From an uncultured Agathobacter sp. (GTDB lineage: Bacteria > Bacillota > Clostridia > Lachnospirales > Lachnospiraceae): a stretch of DNA of 64,000 nucleotides. Positions 1-9,695 of this stretch are shown here, piece after piece. The DNA lies in NCBI GenBank assembly GCA_910587655.1, contig CAJUND010000004.1, forward strand, positions 139,678 to 203,677, in the 5' to 3' direction. The notes beneath the pieces are model-generated. The model had not been told where the DNA came from. It ran no database searches and saw only the letters and a list, made by a program, of their open reading frames with translations. Numbering within the stretch: position 1 is the stretch's first letter; every line of letters starts with the position of its first letter. The position numbers and the translations under genes are program-made.

Positions 1-2318
1 TTTGCTTCAAAGGAAGCCATGGAGATTGCACGGCCCATCTTTGTTTCCGGACATACATTTGCACAGGAACCGCATCCGGTACAGTCAAATGCAGATACCG
101 TAATCGCAAATTTGTAGCCCGGCATACCTGTCATATCCTTCATCTTCATGCCTTCCGGAGCTTTTGCTGCCTCTTCCTCTGTCATGGCAACCGGACGGAT
201 ACATGCATGCGGACATACATAGGAACACTGGTTACACTGGATACATTTATCAACATCCCATACCGGAACATCAGTTGCAACACCGCGCTTCTCAAATGCT
301 GCTGTACCTGACGGTGTCCATCCTGTCTCATATGTCTTCACAACAGATACCGGAATCGTGTTACCAAGCTGTGCATTCACCTTGTCCTGGATATTCTTTA
401 CAAAGTCAACGGCATCTGCCCTGCCGCCACTTACTTCTTTTGTTAAGTCATCCTCTGTGCAGTTCTTCCAGCTCTCCGGAACATCTACCTTGACATATGC
501 GGTTGCACCGGCGTCAATGGCGTCATGGTTCATCTTGACAACATCGTCACCCTTCTTGGCGTAGGACTTTGTTGCTGCATCCTTCATCAGCTTAATGACT
601 TCCTCTTCCGGAATCAGCTTTGTCAGTGAGAAGAATGCTGACTGGAGAACAGTATTGATACGGTTTCCAAGACCGATTTCCTTACCAATCTTTACACCGT
701 CGATGATGTAGAAGTTGATATTGTTTTCAGCGATATATTTCTTTACCTGTCCCGGCAGCTTCTCATCCAGCTCATCCACAGACCACTGGGTATTGAAGAG
801 GAACGTACCGCCCGGAACCAGATCCTGAACCATATTGTACTTATAGATGTATGCAGTACAGTGGCAGGCAACGAAGTTCGCCTGTGAAATCAGGTATGTG
901 GAACGGATTGGCGTATGTCCGAAACGCAGGTGGGAAATGGTCACACCACCGGATTTCTTGGAATCATAATCAAAGTATGCCTGGGCATACATATCTGTAT
1001 TGTCACCAATAATCTTAATGGAGTTTTTGTTTGCGCCGACAGTACCGTCTGCACCAAGTCCCCAGAACTTACAGTTGGTGGTTCCTTCAGGGGTGGTAAC
1101 CGGATTTTCGTTAATATCGAGGGAAAGGTTGGTTACATCATCAATGATACCGATGGTAAATCTTGGCTTGTCCGTATTGTTGTATACGGCAATAATCTGT
1201 CCAGGGGTTGTATCCTTGGAACCAAGACCATAGCGTCCGCTTGTGATGGTTACCTGGTCAAACTTGGAACCCTTAAGCGCTGCAACAACATCCAGGTACA
1301 GCGGCTCGCCCAGGGAACCAGGCTCTTTTGTTCTGTCTAATACTGCGATTCTCTTAACAGTATCCGGAATTACTTCGATTAATGCTTCCTTTACGAACGG
1401 ACGGTACAGACGAACCTTAACCACACCGACTTTCTCGCCGCGTGCCATTAAGAAATCAATTGTCTCGTCAATTGTTTCACATACGGAACCCATTGCAATA
1501 ATGATACGGTCTGCATCAGGAGCGCCATAGTAATTAAATAATTTATAATCTGTTCCAATCTTTGCGTTTACCTTGTCCATGTATTCCTGAACAATGGCCG
1601 GCAGTTCATCATAAGTAGAGTTGCATGCCTCCCTTGACTGGAAGAAGATATCAGGGTTCTGTGCAGAGCCCATTTCCACCGGATGATTTGGATTCAGGGA
1701 ATTTTTGCGGAATGCATCAATGGCATCCATATCCACAAGATCCTTTAAATCTTCATAATCCCATGTCTCAATTTTCTGAATTTCATGTGATGTACGGAAT
1801 CCGTCAAAGAAATTGATAAACGGAAGTCTTCCCTTGATTGCAGCACAGTGTGCAACCGGTGTTAAGTCCATTACTTCCTGTACGGATGACTCGCAGAGCA
1901 TTGCAACACCGGTCTGGCGGCATGCATATACGTCGGAATGATCACCAAAAATATTAAGCGCATGTGTAGCCACACAGCGGGCAGATACATTAAATACACC
2001 CGGAAGTCTCTCACCAGCTACCTTGTAAAGGTTTGGAATCATAAGAAGAAGTCCCTGGGAAGCAGTGTAGGTGGTTGTTAATGCACCGGCAGCAAGGGAG
2101 CCGTGCACAGTACCTGCAGCGCCAGCCTCGGACTGCATCTCTGTAACCTGTACTGTCTGTCCGAAAATATTTTTACGGCCGGCAGTTGCCCACTCATCTG
2201 TAGCCTCAGCCATAACAGATGAAGGAGTGATAGGATAGATTGCCGCCACATCAGTATACGCATAAGACGCATGTGCTGCAGCATGGTTTCCATCCATAGT
2301 TTTCATTGAACGTTTCAT
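1..2318 (-). CDS. nifJ: pyruvate:ferredoxin (flavodoxin) oxidoreductase, 3' part beyond window
   Basis: This single-chain enzyme oxidises pyruvate with CoA to acetyl-CoA and CO2, passing electrons to ferredoxin; it is a central step of anaerobic fermentation. The start at 2318 follows AGGAGG by 7 bases. About 772 codons lie in the window, while the family is about 1170 residues, so the thiamine-diphosphate domain is off the left edge. Visible parts are the N-terminal pyrimidine-binding domain with YPITPSS at residues 28-34, the transketolase-C-like middle, and a two-cluster ferredoxin domain with CIQCNQCSYVCP near residue 690 and CTGCGSCANVCPG near 745. The gene appears to be monocistronic with its own promoter. 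Family identity is certain; the enzyme direction in vivo is inferred from family knowledge. Confidence 0.96.
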   Translation of the reverse strand, partial: MKRSMKTMDGNHAAAHASYAYTDVAAIYPITPSSVMAEATDEWATAGRKNIFGQTVQVTEMQSEAGAAGTVHGSLAAGALTTTYTASQGLLLMIPNLYKVAGERLPGVFNVSARCVATHALNIFGDHSDVYACRQTGVAMLCESSVQEVMDLTPVAHCAAIKGRLPFINFFDGFRTSHEIQKIETWDYEDLKDLVDMDAIDAFRKNSLNPNHPVEMGSAQNPDIFFQSREACNSTYDELPAIVQEYMDKVNAKIGTDYKLFNYYGAPDADRIIIAMGSVCETIDETIDFLMARGEKVGVVKVRLYRPFVKEALIEVIPDTVKRIAVLDRTKEPGSLGEPLYLDVVAALKGSKFDQVTITSGRYGLGSKDTTPGQIIAVYNNTDKPRFTIGIIDDVTNLSLDINENPVTTPEGTTNCKFWGLGADGTVGANKNSIKIIGDNTDMYAQAYFDYDSKKSGGVTISHLRFGHTPIRSTYLISQANFVACHCTAYIYKYNMVQDLVPGGTFLFNTQWSVDELDEKLPGQVKKYIAENNINFYIIDGVKIGKEIGLGNRINTVLQSAFFSLTKLIPEEEVIKLMKDAATKSYAKKGDDVVKMNHDAIDAGATAYVKVDVPESWKNCTEDDLTKEVSGGRADAVDFVKNIQDKVNAQLGNTIPVSVVKTYETGWTPSGTAAFEKRGVATDVPVWDVDKCIQCNQCSYVCPHACIRPVAMTEEEAAKAPEGMKMKDMTGMPGYKFAITVSAFDCTGCGSCANVCPETKMGRAISMASFEA

Positions 2319-2451
2319 GAATAAATCCTCCTGTTTTTTTAAATTTTTATGCAAAATTTACATAAAATTTCTTTTTCATGAATATTCCATTAAGGAATAT
2401 GACCCGGCAAATCGGTTTGCATGGCAAATTTTCATACGATTTGCTCCATAT

Positions 2452-2484
2452 ATTATAATAAAATGAATGCTGCTAAAAATCAAG
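2452..2484 (-). promoter_or_regulatory. promoter of the PFOR gene
   Basis: On the minus strand a TTGATT -35 (2479-2484) lies 18 bases from TATTAT (2455-2460), which overlaps a TATAAT (2452-2457). It precedes the PFOR start by about 135 bases, and two short inverted repeats lie in that leader. Confidence 0.5.
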
Positions 2485-2509
2485 TTTTCAGCTGCCATTT
2501 TATGTTTTT

Positions 2510-5275
2510 TTACAAATACAAGTTCTCAAATTCACCGATGGAAATCGGTTTGTTGCACAGATAACCCTGACCGCAGGTAAATCCGCCCCTGCAGAGAAGC
2601 GCTTCCTGGTCCTCTGTCTCAACTCCCTCGATAATAATATCCTTTTTCAGAATCTTGACCATGCGGCCGATTTCATAAAGCATGGCGAGTTTGTTGACCG
2701 TCAGGTTGTCCTCACTGATAAAGCTTTTGTCGATTTTCACCACATCCGCAGGCAGGTCAGCAAGAATTGCAAGGGACGAATATCCTGTGCCGAAATCGTC
2801 AATTGCCACCCGAAATCCCATTTCATGCAGACGGTTCATACACTTTTTCAGCACGCCGATGTTACTGATCATCACACCCTCTGTCACCTCGATTTCCACC
2901 TGCTCCGGCGACACACGGTATTTGGACAGAATCTGCTCAATTCTCCGCAGAAAATTCTCCCCGTCCGTATCAAAATGCCTTCCGGAAAAATTGGTGGATA
3001 CCACCATTTTCGGTTTGTTCTGCCTTTCCCATTTATCCAGTGTTTTCAACAGTTCCTCATAGATGTAGAAATCAAGTTCCGTGATATATCCTATTTTTTC
3101 GAGGGAATCTATGAAATATACCGGAGGCAGGATTTTCCCATCCGGTTTTCTCCACCTCGCCAGTGCCTCCGCGCCGTAAACCGTGCGGGAACCAAGCAGA
3201 AACTTCGGCTGCAGGTACATCTGGAAATCATCCCTGTACAGCGCTTCAAAAAATTCCCCCAGAACCCTCTGCTCTTCCGCGCGTCTGGTCCTAAGCTCCG
3301 AATCATAAAATATGATTCCGCGTTTGTTGGTGTTTTTTGAATTTTTCCATGCAAGGGTGGCATTTTCCACCGCCTGCTCCAGATCCATCCGTGTATCTTC
3401 AAGAATATATACACCGTCTGCAACCCCCATTGCACTGTTCGGATACTGGTGGTTCTGCATATTGGTAAACCTGGTATTGCGCCTTTCCAGGTTTTCCTCC
3501 AGACTCTCCCTGCTGTCATCCTCCACAAGCGTCAGAAAGAAATCCGAATACAGCCTGCATCCGACCTTAAAATTCGGCTGCCTGGAAATTTCATCAGCAA
3601 ACATTTTTAAAATTCTGTCCCCGACCTTATAACCGTAATTTTCATTGACATATCCAAAATTATTAATATCAAGATACTCAATCGCATATATTTTTGAGGA
3701 ATTCGCTTTTTTAAGAATATCCTCCGCCACCTGCCTGAAAGCTTCCTGTTTATAGAAATCCGTCAGCTGGTCGCTGGTTCTGATATGATGAACCAGCTCC
3801 TCGCTCTCTGCCACCCTGCAGCGCAGCGCAACAAATATCGCCAGTGTCCGCGTCAGTTCCTGCAGGCTTTCGAGCTCCTCTTTTTTCCACTCACGCGACT
3901 CATCCAGTGAGACATAGGAAATCTCCCCGGTATGGTCCGCAATATACTCATACTTTACAATTACACAGTTAAACGGACCTGTCTCTTCCGCATGCAGCAT
4001 TTCCTGCACGCTTTTTTTGTGCTCGTTGTATGAATCCAGGTGCCGGCTGTTTATTACCATATAACTTCCCGGTTCCAGCTCCTCCTGCATAAAATCCAGC
4101 TTTGCATACACTGTCCGCTCATTGTATATATCATTATTTGCATAGGAGTTTGTCAGCACAACCGTATGCTCTGCGTCCTGCTCTTCAAAAAGCAGCACTG
4201 CATCCAGCTGGTATCTTTCCGCAATCCGTTTTAACAACATATTCATGGAACCGTCCATATTTTTGGCATGTGCCATAAGGCTTACCGCAAATCCCAGAAA
4301 ATCCCTGTCTTCCTCCTGAATCCTCTGCCTTTCTTCAAATTCCCTGACACCTTTTCCCGAAATTCCGCCATCGTTTGTACCCGCAATTTCAAAAGAATTT
4401 TTACCGTTTTCTTTCGCCCGGCACATGGCATGGTCTGCTTTTTGGAACAGCACATCAAAAGACCTGTCCGCAGGCGTCACACCCGCAATTCCGATGCTGA
4501 CCGATATCCGGCCGCTCACATCCCCGCCGGCATACTCCCGGTCCAGCACCTCACAAAGCAGCTTTGCCTTTTCCACACCCTTGTCCAGACCGGCGTCTTT
4601 CATCAGCACAAGAAATTCATCGCCGCCCACACGCCCGATAATATCATTAAAGCGGAACTGCGCCTGAATTTCCTTTGCCGTATCTGCAATTACCGTATCC
4701 CCGAATGTAAACCCGAAATGCTCATTAATCGCACCGAAATTATCAATATCAATTAAAAACATCACATGTGTCCCGTCCTGGTTTCCTTCAAGAAATGAAA
4801 CCATTTCACGGTGTAAATTTTCTTTATCCAGCAGCTGTGTCAGCGCATCCAGTCCTGCCCCGTCCTCTTTCTGCACCTCTTCCGGCCCGGAGGGCGCCTG
4901 ATTTTCATTATGCTGCTTTTGTGCTGTATCCCAGAAACATACCAGTATCCGCGTTGCACTCTCATCAGAGGAAAGCACCCGGAGCCGTACTTCGGTGTAG
5001 CACGGACTCTGGTCCTCCTTACGGATAAAAAGTCCCTGGCTTCGCATACCATCATCCTGGCTGATGTTCTTAAGAAGATCTTCAAACAGGACCAGATTTG
5101 CCCCTGAAAAAAGTTTCGCTTTCTTTTTACCGGACAGATCTGTCCCTTTGTAGCCGGACAGTCTTGTAAACTCCCGGTTTACGCTTTCAAACTTCCAGCT
5201 TTTCCATGTCTTTCCATATGCAATAACCGCAGCTGCAACCGGAAAATCCCATCCCATTAATTCCCTGTTATTCAT
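2510..5275 (-). CDS. PAS-GGDEF-GAF-GGDEF(degenerate)-EAL c-di-GMP signalling protein
   Basis: A soluble 921-residue protein that probably makes and/or breaks cyclic di-GMP. Order seen: a PAS-like region (about 10-120), a first GGDEF domain (about 140-295) with intact GGDEF at 217-221, a GAF-like region (about 325-480), a second GGDEF fold (about 505-650) whose signature reads YSDFF, and a C-terminal EAL domain (about 665-920). The EAL domain keeps EALAR, EVTE, DDFGTGYSS, KIDKSF and EGVET, the residues needed for metal binding and hydrolysis, so phosphodiesterase activity is likely. The second GGDEF is probably a sensor or structural domain. No transmembrane helix is seen. The start is weakly supported (AGCAGG only). 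Neighbouring genes do not form an operon with it. Confidence 0.92.
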   Translation of the reverse strand: MNNRELMGWDFPVAAAVIAYGKTWKSWKFESVNREFTRLSGYKGTDLSGKKKAKLFSGANLVLFEDLLKNISQDDGMRSQGLFIRKEDQSPCYTEVRLRVLSSDESATRILVCFWDTAQKQHNENQAPSGPEEVQKEDGAGLDALTQLLDKENLHREMVSFLEGNQDGTHVMFLIDIDNFGAINEHFGFTFGDTVIADTAKEIQAQFRFNDIIGRVGGDEFLVLMKDAGLDKGVEKAKLLCEVLDREYAGGDVSGRISVSIGIAGVTPADRSFDVLFQKADHAMCRAKENGKNSFEIAGTNDGGISGKGVREFEERQRIQEEDRDFLGFAVSLMAHAKNMDGSMNMLLKRIAERYQLDAVLLFEEQDAEHTVVLTNSYANNDIYNERTVYAKLDFMQEELEPGSYMVINSRHLDSYNEHKKSVQEMLHAEETGPFNCVIVKYEYIADHTGEISYVSLDESREWKKEELESLQELTRTLAIFVALRCRVAESEELVHHIRTSDQLTDFYKQEAFRQVAEDILKKANSSKIYAIEYLDINNFGYVNENYGYKVGDRILKMFADEISRQPNFKVGCRLYSDFFLTLVEDDSRESLEENLERRNTRFTNMQNHQYPNSAMGVADGVYILEDTRMDLEQAVENATLAWKNSKNTNKRGIIFYDSELRTRRAEEQRVLGEFFEALYRDDFQMYLQPKFLLGSRTVYGAEALARWRKPDGKILPPVYFIDSLEKIGYITELDFYIYEELLKTLDKWERQNKPKMVVSTNFSGRHFDTDGENFLRRIEQILSKYRVSPEQVEIEVTEGVMISNIGVLKKCMNRLHEMGFRVAIDDFGTGYSSLAILADLPADVVKIDKSFISEDNLTVNKLAMLYEIGRMVKILKKDIIIEGVETEDQEALLCRGGFTCGQGYLCNKPISIGEFENLYL

Positions 5276-5403
5276 AACCTGCTATCCCTTACCCCAAAAT
5301 TTGAAAAAATGTAATTGTTTTCCATCGTACGAAAAAATTACAAAAATACAAATTTATTATAACATCTTTTTTGTATTTTTCCAACAAGAAAGCGTTTTTC
5401 TTC

Positions 5404-5433
5404 TTGAAATCTACTGCCGGTCATGTTTATAAT
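5404..5433 (+). promoter_or_regulatory. promoter of the ABC-F gene
   Basis: TTGAAA (5404-5409) and TATAAT (5428-5433) are separated by 18 bases, about 100 bases before the ABC-F start. Confidence 0.6.
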
Positions 5434-5531
5434 AGATACCATGTGCAGGTATTTCACTGTAAATTTTGGAAAGACCGCACTGCGGCAGGCTTCAGGTCAT
5501 TTATAAAATTTAAAAGTCAGGAGAAAAACAC

Positions 5532-7172
5532 ATGATTAGTGCAAATAATATTACATTACGTTTAGGAAAAAAAGCATTATTTGAAGATGTAAACATTAAA
5601 TTTACGGAAGGAAACTGTTACGGACTGATTGGCGCAAACGGTGCCGGAAAATCCACATTTCTTAAAATTTTATCCGGGCAGCTGGAACCGACCAGCGGTG
5701 AAATTGCCATTACGCCGGGACAGCGTCTCTCATTTTTACAGCAGGACCATTTTAAATATGATGAATTTTCTGTTATTGATACCGTTATTATGGGAAACAG
5801 CCGCCTTTATGACATCATGAAAGAAAAAGACGCCATATACATGAAAGAGGATTTCTCTGATGAAGACGGTATCCGTGCCAGTGAACTTGAGGCGGAATTT
5901 GCAGATATGGACGGCTGGAATGCGGAAGCCGATGCCGCTTCCCTGTTAAACGGTCTTGGCATTCCGACCGAAGACCATGCCGTTATGATGGCTGATATGC
6001 CGGGCGCCGCAAAGGTAAAAGTACTCCTCGCCCAGGCTCTGTTCGGCAATCCTGATATCCTGCTTCTCGACGAGCCGACCAACCACCTGGATCTGGATGC
6101 GATTGCATGGCTGGAGGAGTTTCTGATTAATTTTGAAAACACGGTAATTGTGGTTTCCCATGACCGTTATTTCTTAAATAAAGTCTGTACCAGCATTGCA
6201 GACATGGATTACGGAAAAATCCAGCTTTACGCCGGAAATTACGACTTCTGGTATGAATCCAGCCAGCTTCTGGTGCGCCAGATGAAAGAAGCAAACAAGA
6301 AAAAGGAAGAAAAAATTAAAGAACTGCAGGAGTTTATTTCCCGTTTCTCTGCAAACGCTTCCAAATCCAAGCAGGCGACTTCAAGAAAGCGCGCCCTTGA
6401 AAAAATCCAGCTTGACGATATCAAACCGAGCAGCCGCAAATATCCGTACATTGATTTCCGTCCAAACCGTGATATCGGAAATGAAGTCCTGACCGTTGAA
6501 GGAATCAGTAAAACGATTGACGGGGTAAAGATTCTGGACAATATTTCCTTTATTGTCGGACACGAGGATAAAATCGCTTTCGTCGGCGGAAACGAGCTCG
6601 CCAAGACCACGCTGTTTAAAATCCTTGCCGGGGAAATGGAGCCGGACGAAGGAAGCTATAAATGGGGCGTTACCACAAGCCAGTCCTATTTCCCCAAGGA
6701 CAATACTGTCATTTTTGATACGGATGAGCTGATTGTTGACTGGCTCACCCAGTATTCGGAAATCAAGGACGCCACCTATGTCCGCGGTTTCCTGGGACGC
6801 ATGCTGTTTGCCGGTGAAGACGGCGTGAAAAAAATGCGTGTGCTTTCCGGCGGGGAAAAGGTACGTGTGCTGCTCTCCCGCATGATGATTATGGGAAGCA
6901 ATGTACTGATGTTTGATGAACCGACTGACCACCTGGACATGGAATCCATCACGGCATTAAATAATGGTATGATGAAATTTTCCGGTGTCATCCTGTTTGC
7001 CTGCAGAGACCACCAGGTAGTCCAGACAACTGCCAACCGCATCATTGAATTTCTTCCTGACGGAAGCATGATTGACAAGGTATCCACTTATGATGAATAT
7101 CTGGAAAATGACGTAATGGCAAGAAAACGCCAGGTTTACAATACATCCGCAGATGAAGAGGAAGATGATTAA
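5532..7172 (+). CDS. ABC-F family ATPase, YbiT-like
   Basis: A 546-residue soluble protein with two ATP-binding cassettes and the linker typical of ABC-F factors, which act on the ribosome rather than in transport. The first cassette has a good Walker A, GANGAGKST (34-42), and DEPTNHLD, but its signature loop reads MPGAAK instead of LSGGE. The second cassette has LSGGEK, but its P-loop reads GGNELAKTT, its Walker B region DEPTDHLD, and the switch region ACRDHQ instead of SHD. The Lys/Arg-rich linker between them is ARFSA-KSKQATSRKRALEK-like, as in YbiT homologues. Some of these changes are, as far as I recall, common in the clostridial subfamily. The start follows AGGAG. Role in translation or antibiotic protection is not resolved. 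Confidence 0.92.
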   Translation: MISANNITLRLGKKALFEDVNIKFTEGNCYGLIGANGAGKSTFLKILSGQLEPTSGEIAITPGQRLSFLQQDHFKYDEFSVIDTVIMGNSRLYDIMKEKDAIYMKEDFSDEDGIRASELEAEFADMDGWNAEADAASLLNGLGIPTEDHAVMMADMPGAAKVKVLLAQALFGNPDILLLDEPTNHLDLDAIAWLEEFLINFENTVIVVSHDRYFLNKVCTSIADMDYGKIQLYAGNYDFWYESSQLLVRQMKEANKKKEEKIKELQEFISRFSANASKSKQATSRKRALEKIQLDDIKPSSRKYPYIDFRPNRDIGNEVLTVEGISKTIDGVKILDNISFIVGHEDKIAFVGGNELAKTTLFKILAGEMEPDEGSYKWGVTTSQSYFPKDNTVIFDTDELIVDWLTQYSEIKDATYVRGFLGRMLFAGEDGVKKMRVLSGGEKVRVLLSRMMIMGSNVLMFDEPTDHLDMESITALNNGMMKFSGVILFACRDHQVVQTTANRIIEFLPDGSMIDKVSTYDEYLENDVMARKRQVYNTSADEEEDD

Positions 7173-7221
7173 AAATTCATAACAGCCGCTGTTTTCACGG
7201 ACAGCGGCAAACCGGAAGACA

Positions 7222-7254
7222 GAAAAAGCCCCCGCCAGCACACCGGCTGACGGG
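7222..7254 (-). terminator. terminator after the FliD-like gene
   Basis: A stem pairing 231-239 of the 7 kb block with 246-254 (that is, 7231-7239 with 7246-7254) is followed on the minus strand by GGCTTTTTC. It lies just past the stop of the FliD-like gene. Confidence 0.7.
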
Positions 7255-7299
7255 AGCAGTCATTAACCAGATATATCCCTTACTGTCATACCGTCCGTT

Positions 7300-8058
7300 T
7301 TAGAAATAATCAGCAAAGATACTGCCGCTGTTGTAATTATAATTATATCTGCCTGCACTTCCGTATGTATTTGCCTTTGATGCCTCATTCTGTGCACCTG
7401 CGTCAATCATGGATGCCTGGGTTGCAACTGAATAAGCATAGGAACCGGTTCCGTTAAACAGATTCTTTACTTTGGACATATCCGCCTTCATAAAGGTATC
7501 CTTGTCAATGGAAAGCGTGCCGTTTTTGGAATCAACGCTGATTCCAATCTCATTCAGACGATCCTCATTATAATCTGTGGCATTCTTCATGGAAGAAACA
7601 CTGCTCTTAATCCTGCTTACATTTGATTTGCCTGCAGCTGACAGCAGATCATTGTAATCCTCCACAAAGCCGCTTACCTTGTCATAAATCTTTGAAGCGT
7701 CGTAGTTCCCCTTCGAATCCTTTGCAAATACCTTGTTGTTTGATCTTGTGTAAAGCTCTTTTGCAGTTGAAGTCAGCGCCTCTGCAGAATCCTCAATATT
7801 TGCAAGAGCCTTTGCAGAATCCTTTGACGTTGCAGAAGATGTCTTCTTTGAAAGAACTGAATCAGTCTTCTTTTTTGCACTATCAGAATCCAGCGCATAA
7901 TATGATTTTAACAGCTTTCCATACGCACCGCTTCTGATACTTGCATAATCACTGTAGTTAATTCCAAGCATATCCATTCCGCTGCTATTATTATTTTTGG
8001 CCCCCATGCTTGAAAACAGCATACTGATAGAGGAACTGTCGTATCCTGATAATCTCAT
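7300..8058 (-). CDS. small FliD-like (flagellar cap related) protein
   Basis: A 252-residue protein, Ser/Ala/Lys rich, without a signal peptide. The stretch from about residue 95 to 215, with a region like FVEDYNDLL, a helix of MKNAT type, and LNEIGISVDSKNGTLSID, resembles the C-terminal domain of flagellar hook-associated protein FliD, but at half the FliD length and with no other flagellar gene nearby. It may be a stand-alone relative of unknown role. The start at 8058 is chosen because AGGAG lies 6-7 bases upstream; a longer reading frame to 8139 has no ribosome site. It is transcribed alone and ends at a clear terminator. Confidence 0.6.
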   Translation of the reverse strand: MRLSGYDSSSISMLFSSMGAKNNNSSGMDMLGINYSDYASIRSGAYGKLLKSYYALDSDSAKKKTDSVLSKKTSSATSKDSAKALANIEDSAEALTSTAKELYTRSNNKVFAKDSKGNYDASKIYDKVSGFVEDYNDLLSAAGKSNVSRIKSSVSSMKNATDYNEDRLNEIGISVDSKNGTLSIDKDTFMKADMSKVKNLFNGTGSYAYSVATQASMIDAGAQNEASKANTYGSAGRYNYNYNSGSIFADYF

Positions 8059-8177
8059 AAAATCACTCCTTTGCTTCTTTATTCTGCCTTCCGTGGCATA
8101 TGCAGAATTTTCCTGCTTTCTTACTTTCTGTATCGGCATCCCGCCGCTTTATCTTTACACTTTTATGAAAGAGATTA

Positions 8178-8843
8178 TTAAAGCTGCCAGTCAATCCCTT
8201 TCACTCCGTGTTCTTCCAAAAACGCGTTTGCCTGGCTGAAATGCTTACAGCCGAAAAATCCGCGGTATGCAGAAAGCGGACTTGGATGGGGTGCTTTTAA
8301 TATCAGGTGCTTCGGGTTTGTCAGCATCGGAATCTTACTTTGTGCCGGACGCCCCCAGAGCATATATACAACCGGTCTGTCCTGTTCATTGACTGCTGAA
8401 ATAATCGCATCCGTAAACTGCTCCCAGCCTTTCCCCTGGTGGGAATTTGCCTGGTGGGCACGTACTGTCAGGACAGTGTTTAACAGCAGCACTCCCTGTT
8501 TCGCCCATTTTTCCAGATAGCCGTGTTCCGGAATCGTACATCCAATATCATCATGCAGCTCTTTGTAGATATTCTGCAATGACGGAGGCAGGTCTTTCTG
8601 GTCCGGCAGCACAGAAAACGAAAGCCCGTGCGCCTGGTGTTCATTATGATACGGGTCCTGCCCTAAAATCAGCACCTTTACCTCTCCAAGCGGCGTCAGA
8701 TGCAGGGCATTAAAGATATCATCCGCCGGCGGATAAACGGTCGTCCGGCTGTATTCCTCCCTGACAAATTCATAAAGCTTTTTATAATAAGGTTTCTTAA
8801 ACTCTCCGCTTACCGCAGGCAGCCAGTCATTTTCTATCATCAT
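8178..8843 (-). CDS. ung: uracil-DNA glycosylase, family 1
   Basis: Removes uracil from DNA, starting base-excision repair. The protein has 221 residues, the normal size. The water-activating motif GQDPYH and the C-terminal HPSPLSA motif are both intact, as is the uracil-binding region between them. It lies 37 bases downstream of hisF on the same strand but with an unrelated role. The start has only a weak ribosome site; two consecutive ATG codons are possible. Identity is secure. Confidence 0.97.
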   Translation of the reverse strand: MMIENDWLPAVSGEFKKPYYKKLYEFVREEYSRTTVYPPADDIFNALHLTPLGEVKVLILGQDPYHNEHQAHGLSFSVLPDQKDLPPSLQNIYKELHDDIGCTIPEHGYLEKWAKQGVLLLNTVLTVRAHQANSHQGKGWEQFTDAIISAVNEQDRPVVYMLWGRPAQSKIPMLTNPKHLILKAPHPSPLSAYRGFFGCKHFSQANAFLEEHGVKGIDWQL

Positions 8844-8880
8844 TTGTAGCGCACCATATCCTTTCTTAAATCCTGATTTA

Positions 8881-9642
8881 CTATCTTCTCACTGATACGC
8901 CGCGGTCGGCAAGATAGTTTTTTAAATCCATGATTTCAAGTTCTTTATAGTGAAAAAGCGATGCTGCCAGCGCCGCATCCGCGCCGCCCTCTGTAAGGGC
9001 ATCATAAAAATGTTCCTTTGTTCCCGCACCGCCGGAGGCAATCACCGGAATGGAAACTGCATCTGCAATCTGCCTGGTCAGCTTTATGTCATACCCTGCT
9101 TTTGTTCCGTCTGCATCCATACTGGTCAGAAGAATTTCCCCTGCACCCAGTTCGTTTGCTTTTTTGGCCCATTCCACGGCATCCAGACCGGTGTCAATCC
9201 TGCCGCCGTTCTTGTAGACATTCCATCCGCTTCCATCTTCCCTGCGTCTTGCATCAATTGCCACCACAACACACTGGCTTCCAAACCTGTCTGCTGCACG
9301 GCTGATTAATTCCGGGGTATTAATGGCAGAGGAGTTAATGGATATTTTATCCGCACCCTCCCGAAGAATCGCTTTAAAATCCTCCACAGTGCGGATTCCT
9401 CCCCCCACCGTAAAAGGGATAAACACCTTCTGTGCAACCTTTTTCACCATATCAATCACGGTCCCCCGGTTGTCGGATGATGCTGTAATATCCAGAAAAA
9501 CCACTTCATCCGCGCCTGCCCTGTCATAGGCAGCCGCAACTTCGACCGGATCCCCGGCATCCCTTAAATTCACAAAGTTAATGCCTTTTACCACACGTCC
9601 CGCATTAATATCCAGACATGGAATAATTCTTTTTGTAAACAC
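8881..9642 (-). CDS. hisF: imidazole glycerol phosphate synthase, cyclase subunit
   Basis: HisF uses ammonia delivered from HisH to turn PRFAR into imidazole glycerol phosphate and AICAR, linking histidine and purine synthesis. The 253-residue TIM barrel begins [10 protein letters not shown] and has the phosphate-binding GGIRTVED and ASGGAG loops. The start is GTG at 9642, because GGAGG lies 8 bases upstream and the protein then has the standard length; a longer open frame to 9768 is not needed. hisH lies 53 bases upstream. No other his biosynthesis gene of the main pathway is in the window apart from a HisJ-type phosphatase at 43.6 kb. Confidence 0.97.
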   Translation of the reverse strand: MFTKRIIPCLDINAGRVVKGINFVNLRDAGDPVEVAAAYDRAGADEVVFLDITASSDNRGTVIDMVKKVAQKVFIPFTVGGGIRTVEDFKAILREGADKISINSSAINTPELISRAADRFGSQCVVVAIDARRREDGSGWNVYKNGGRIDTGLDAVEWAKKANELGAGEILLTSMDADGTKAGYDIKLTRQIADAVSIPVIASGGAGTKEHFYDALTEGGADAALAASLFHYKELEIMDLKNYLADRGVSVRR

Positions 9643-9695
9643 TGAACTTTCCTCCAAACTTCGCTGTAAACTGCCATTGAAACAAATCCGCCCGG

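Noticed and set aside
5434..5531. c-di-GMP riboswitch near the GGDEF/EAL gene
   Set aside because: The leader of the ABC-F gene lacks the GAAA tetraloop-receptor and CACGCACAGGGC-type core of class I and does not fit class II.
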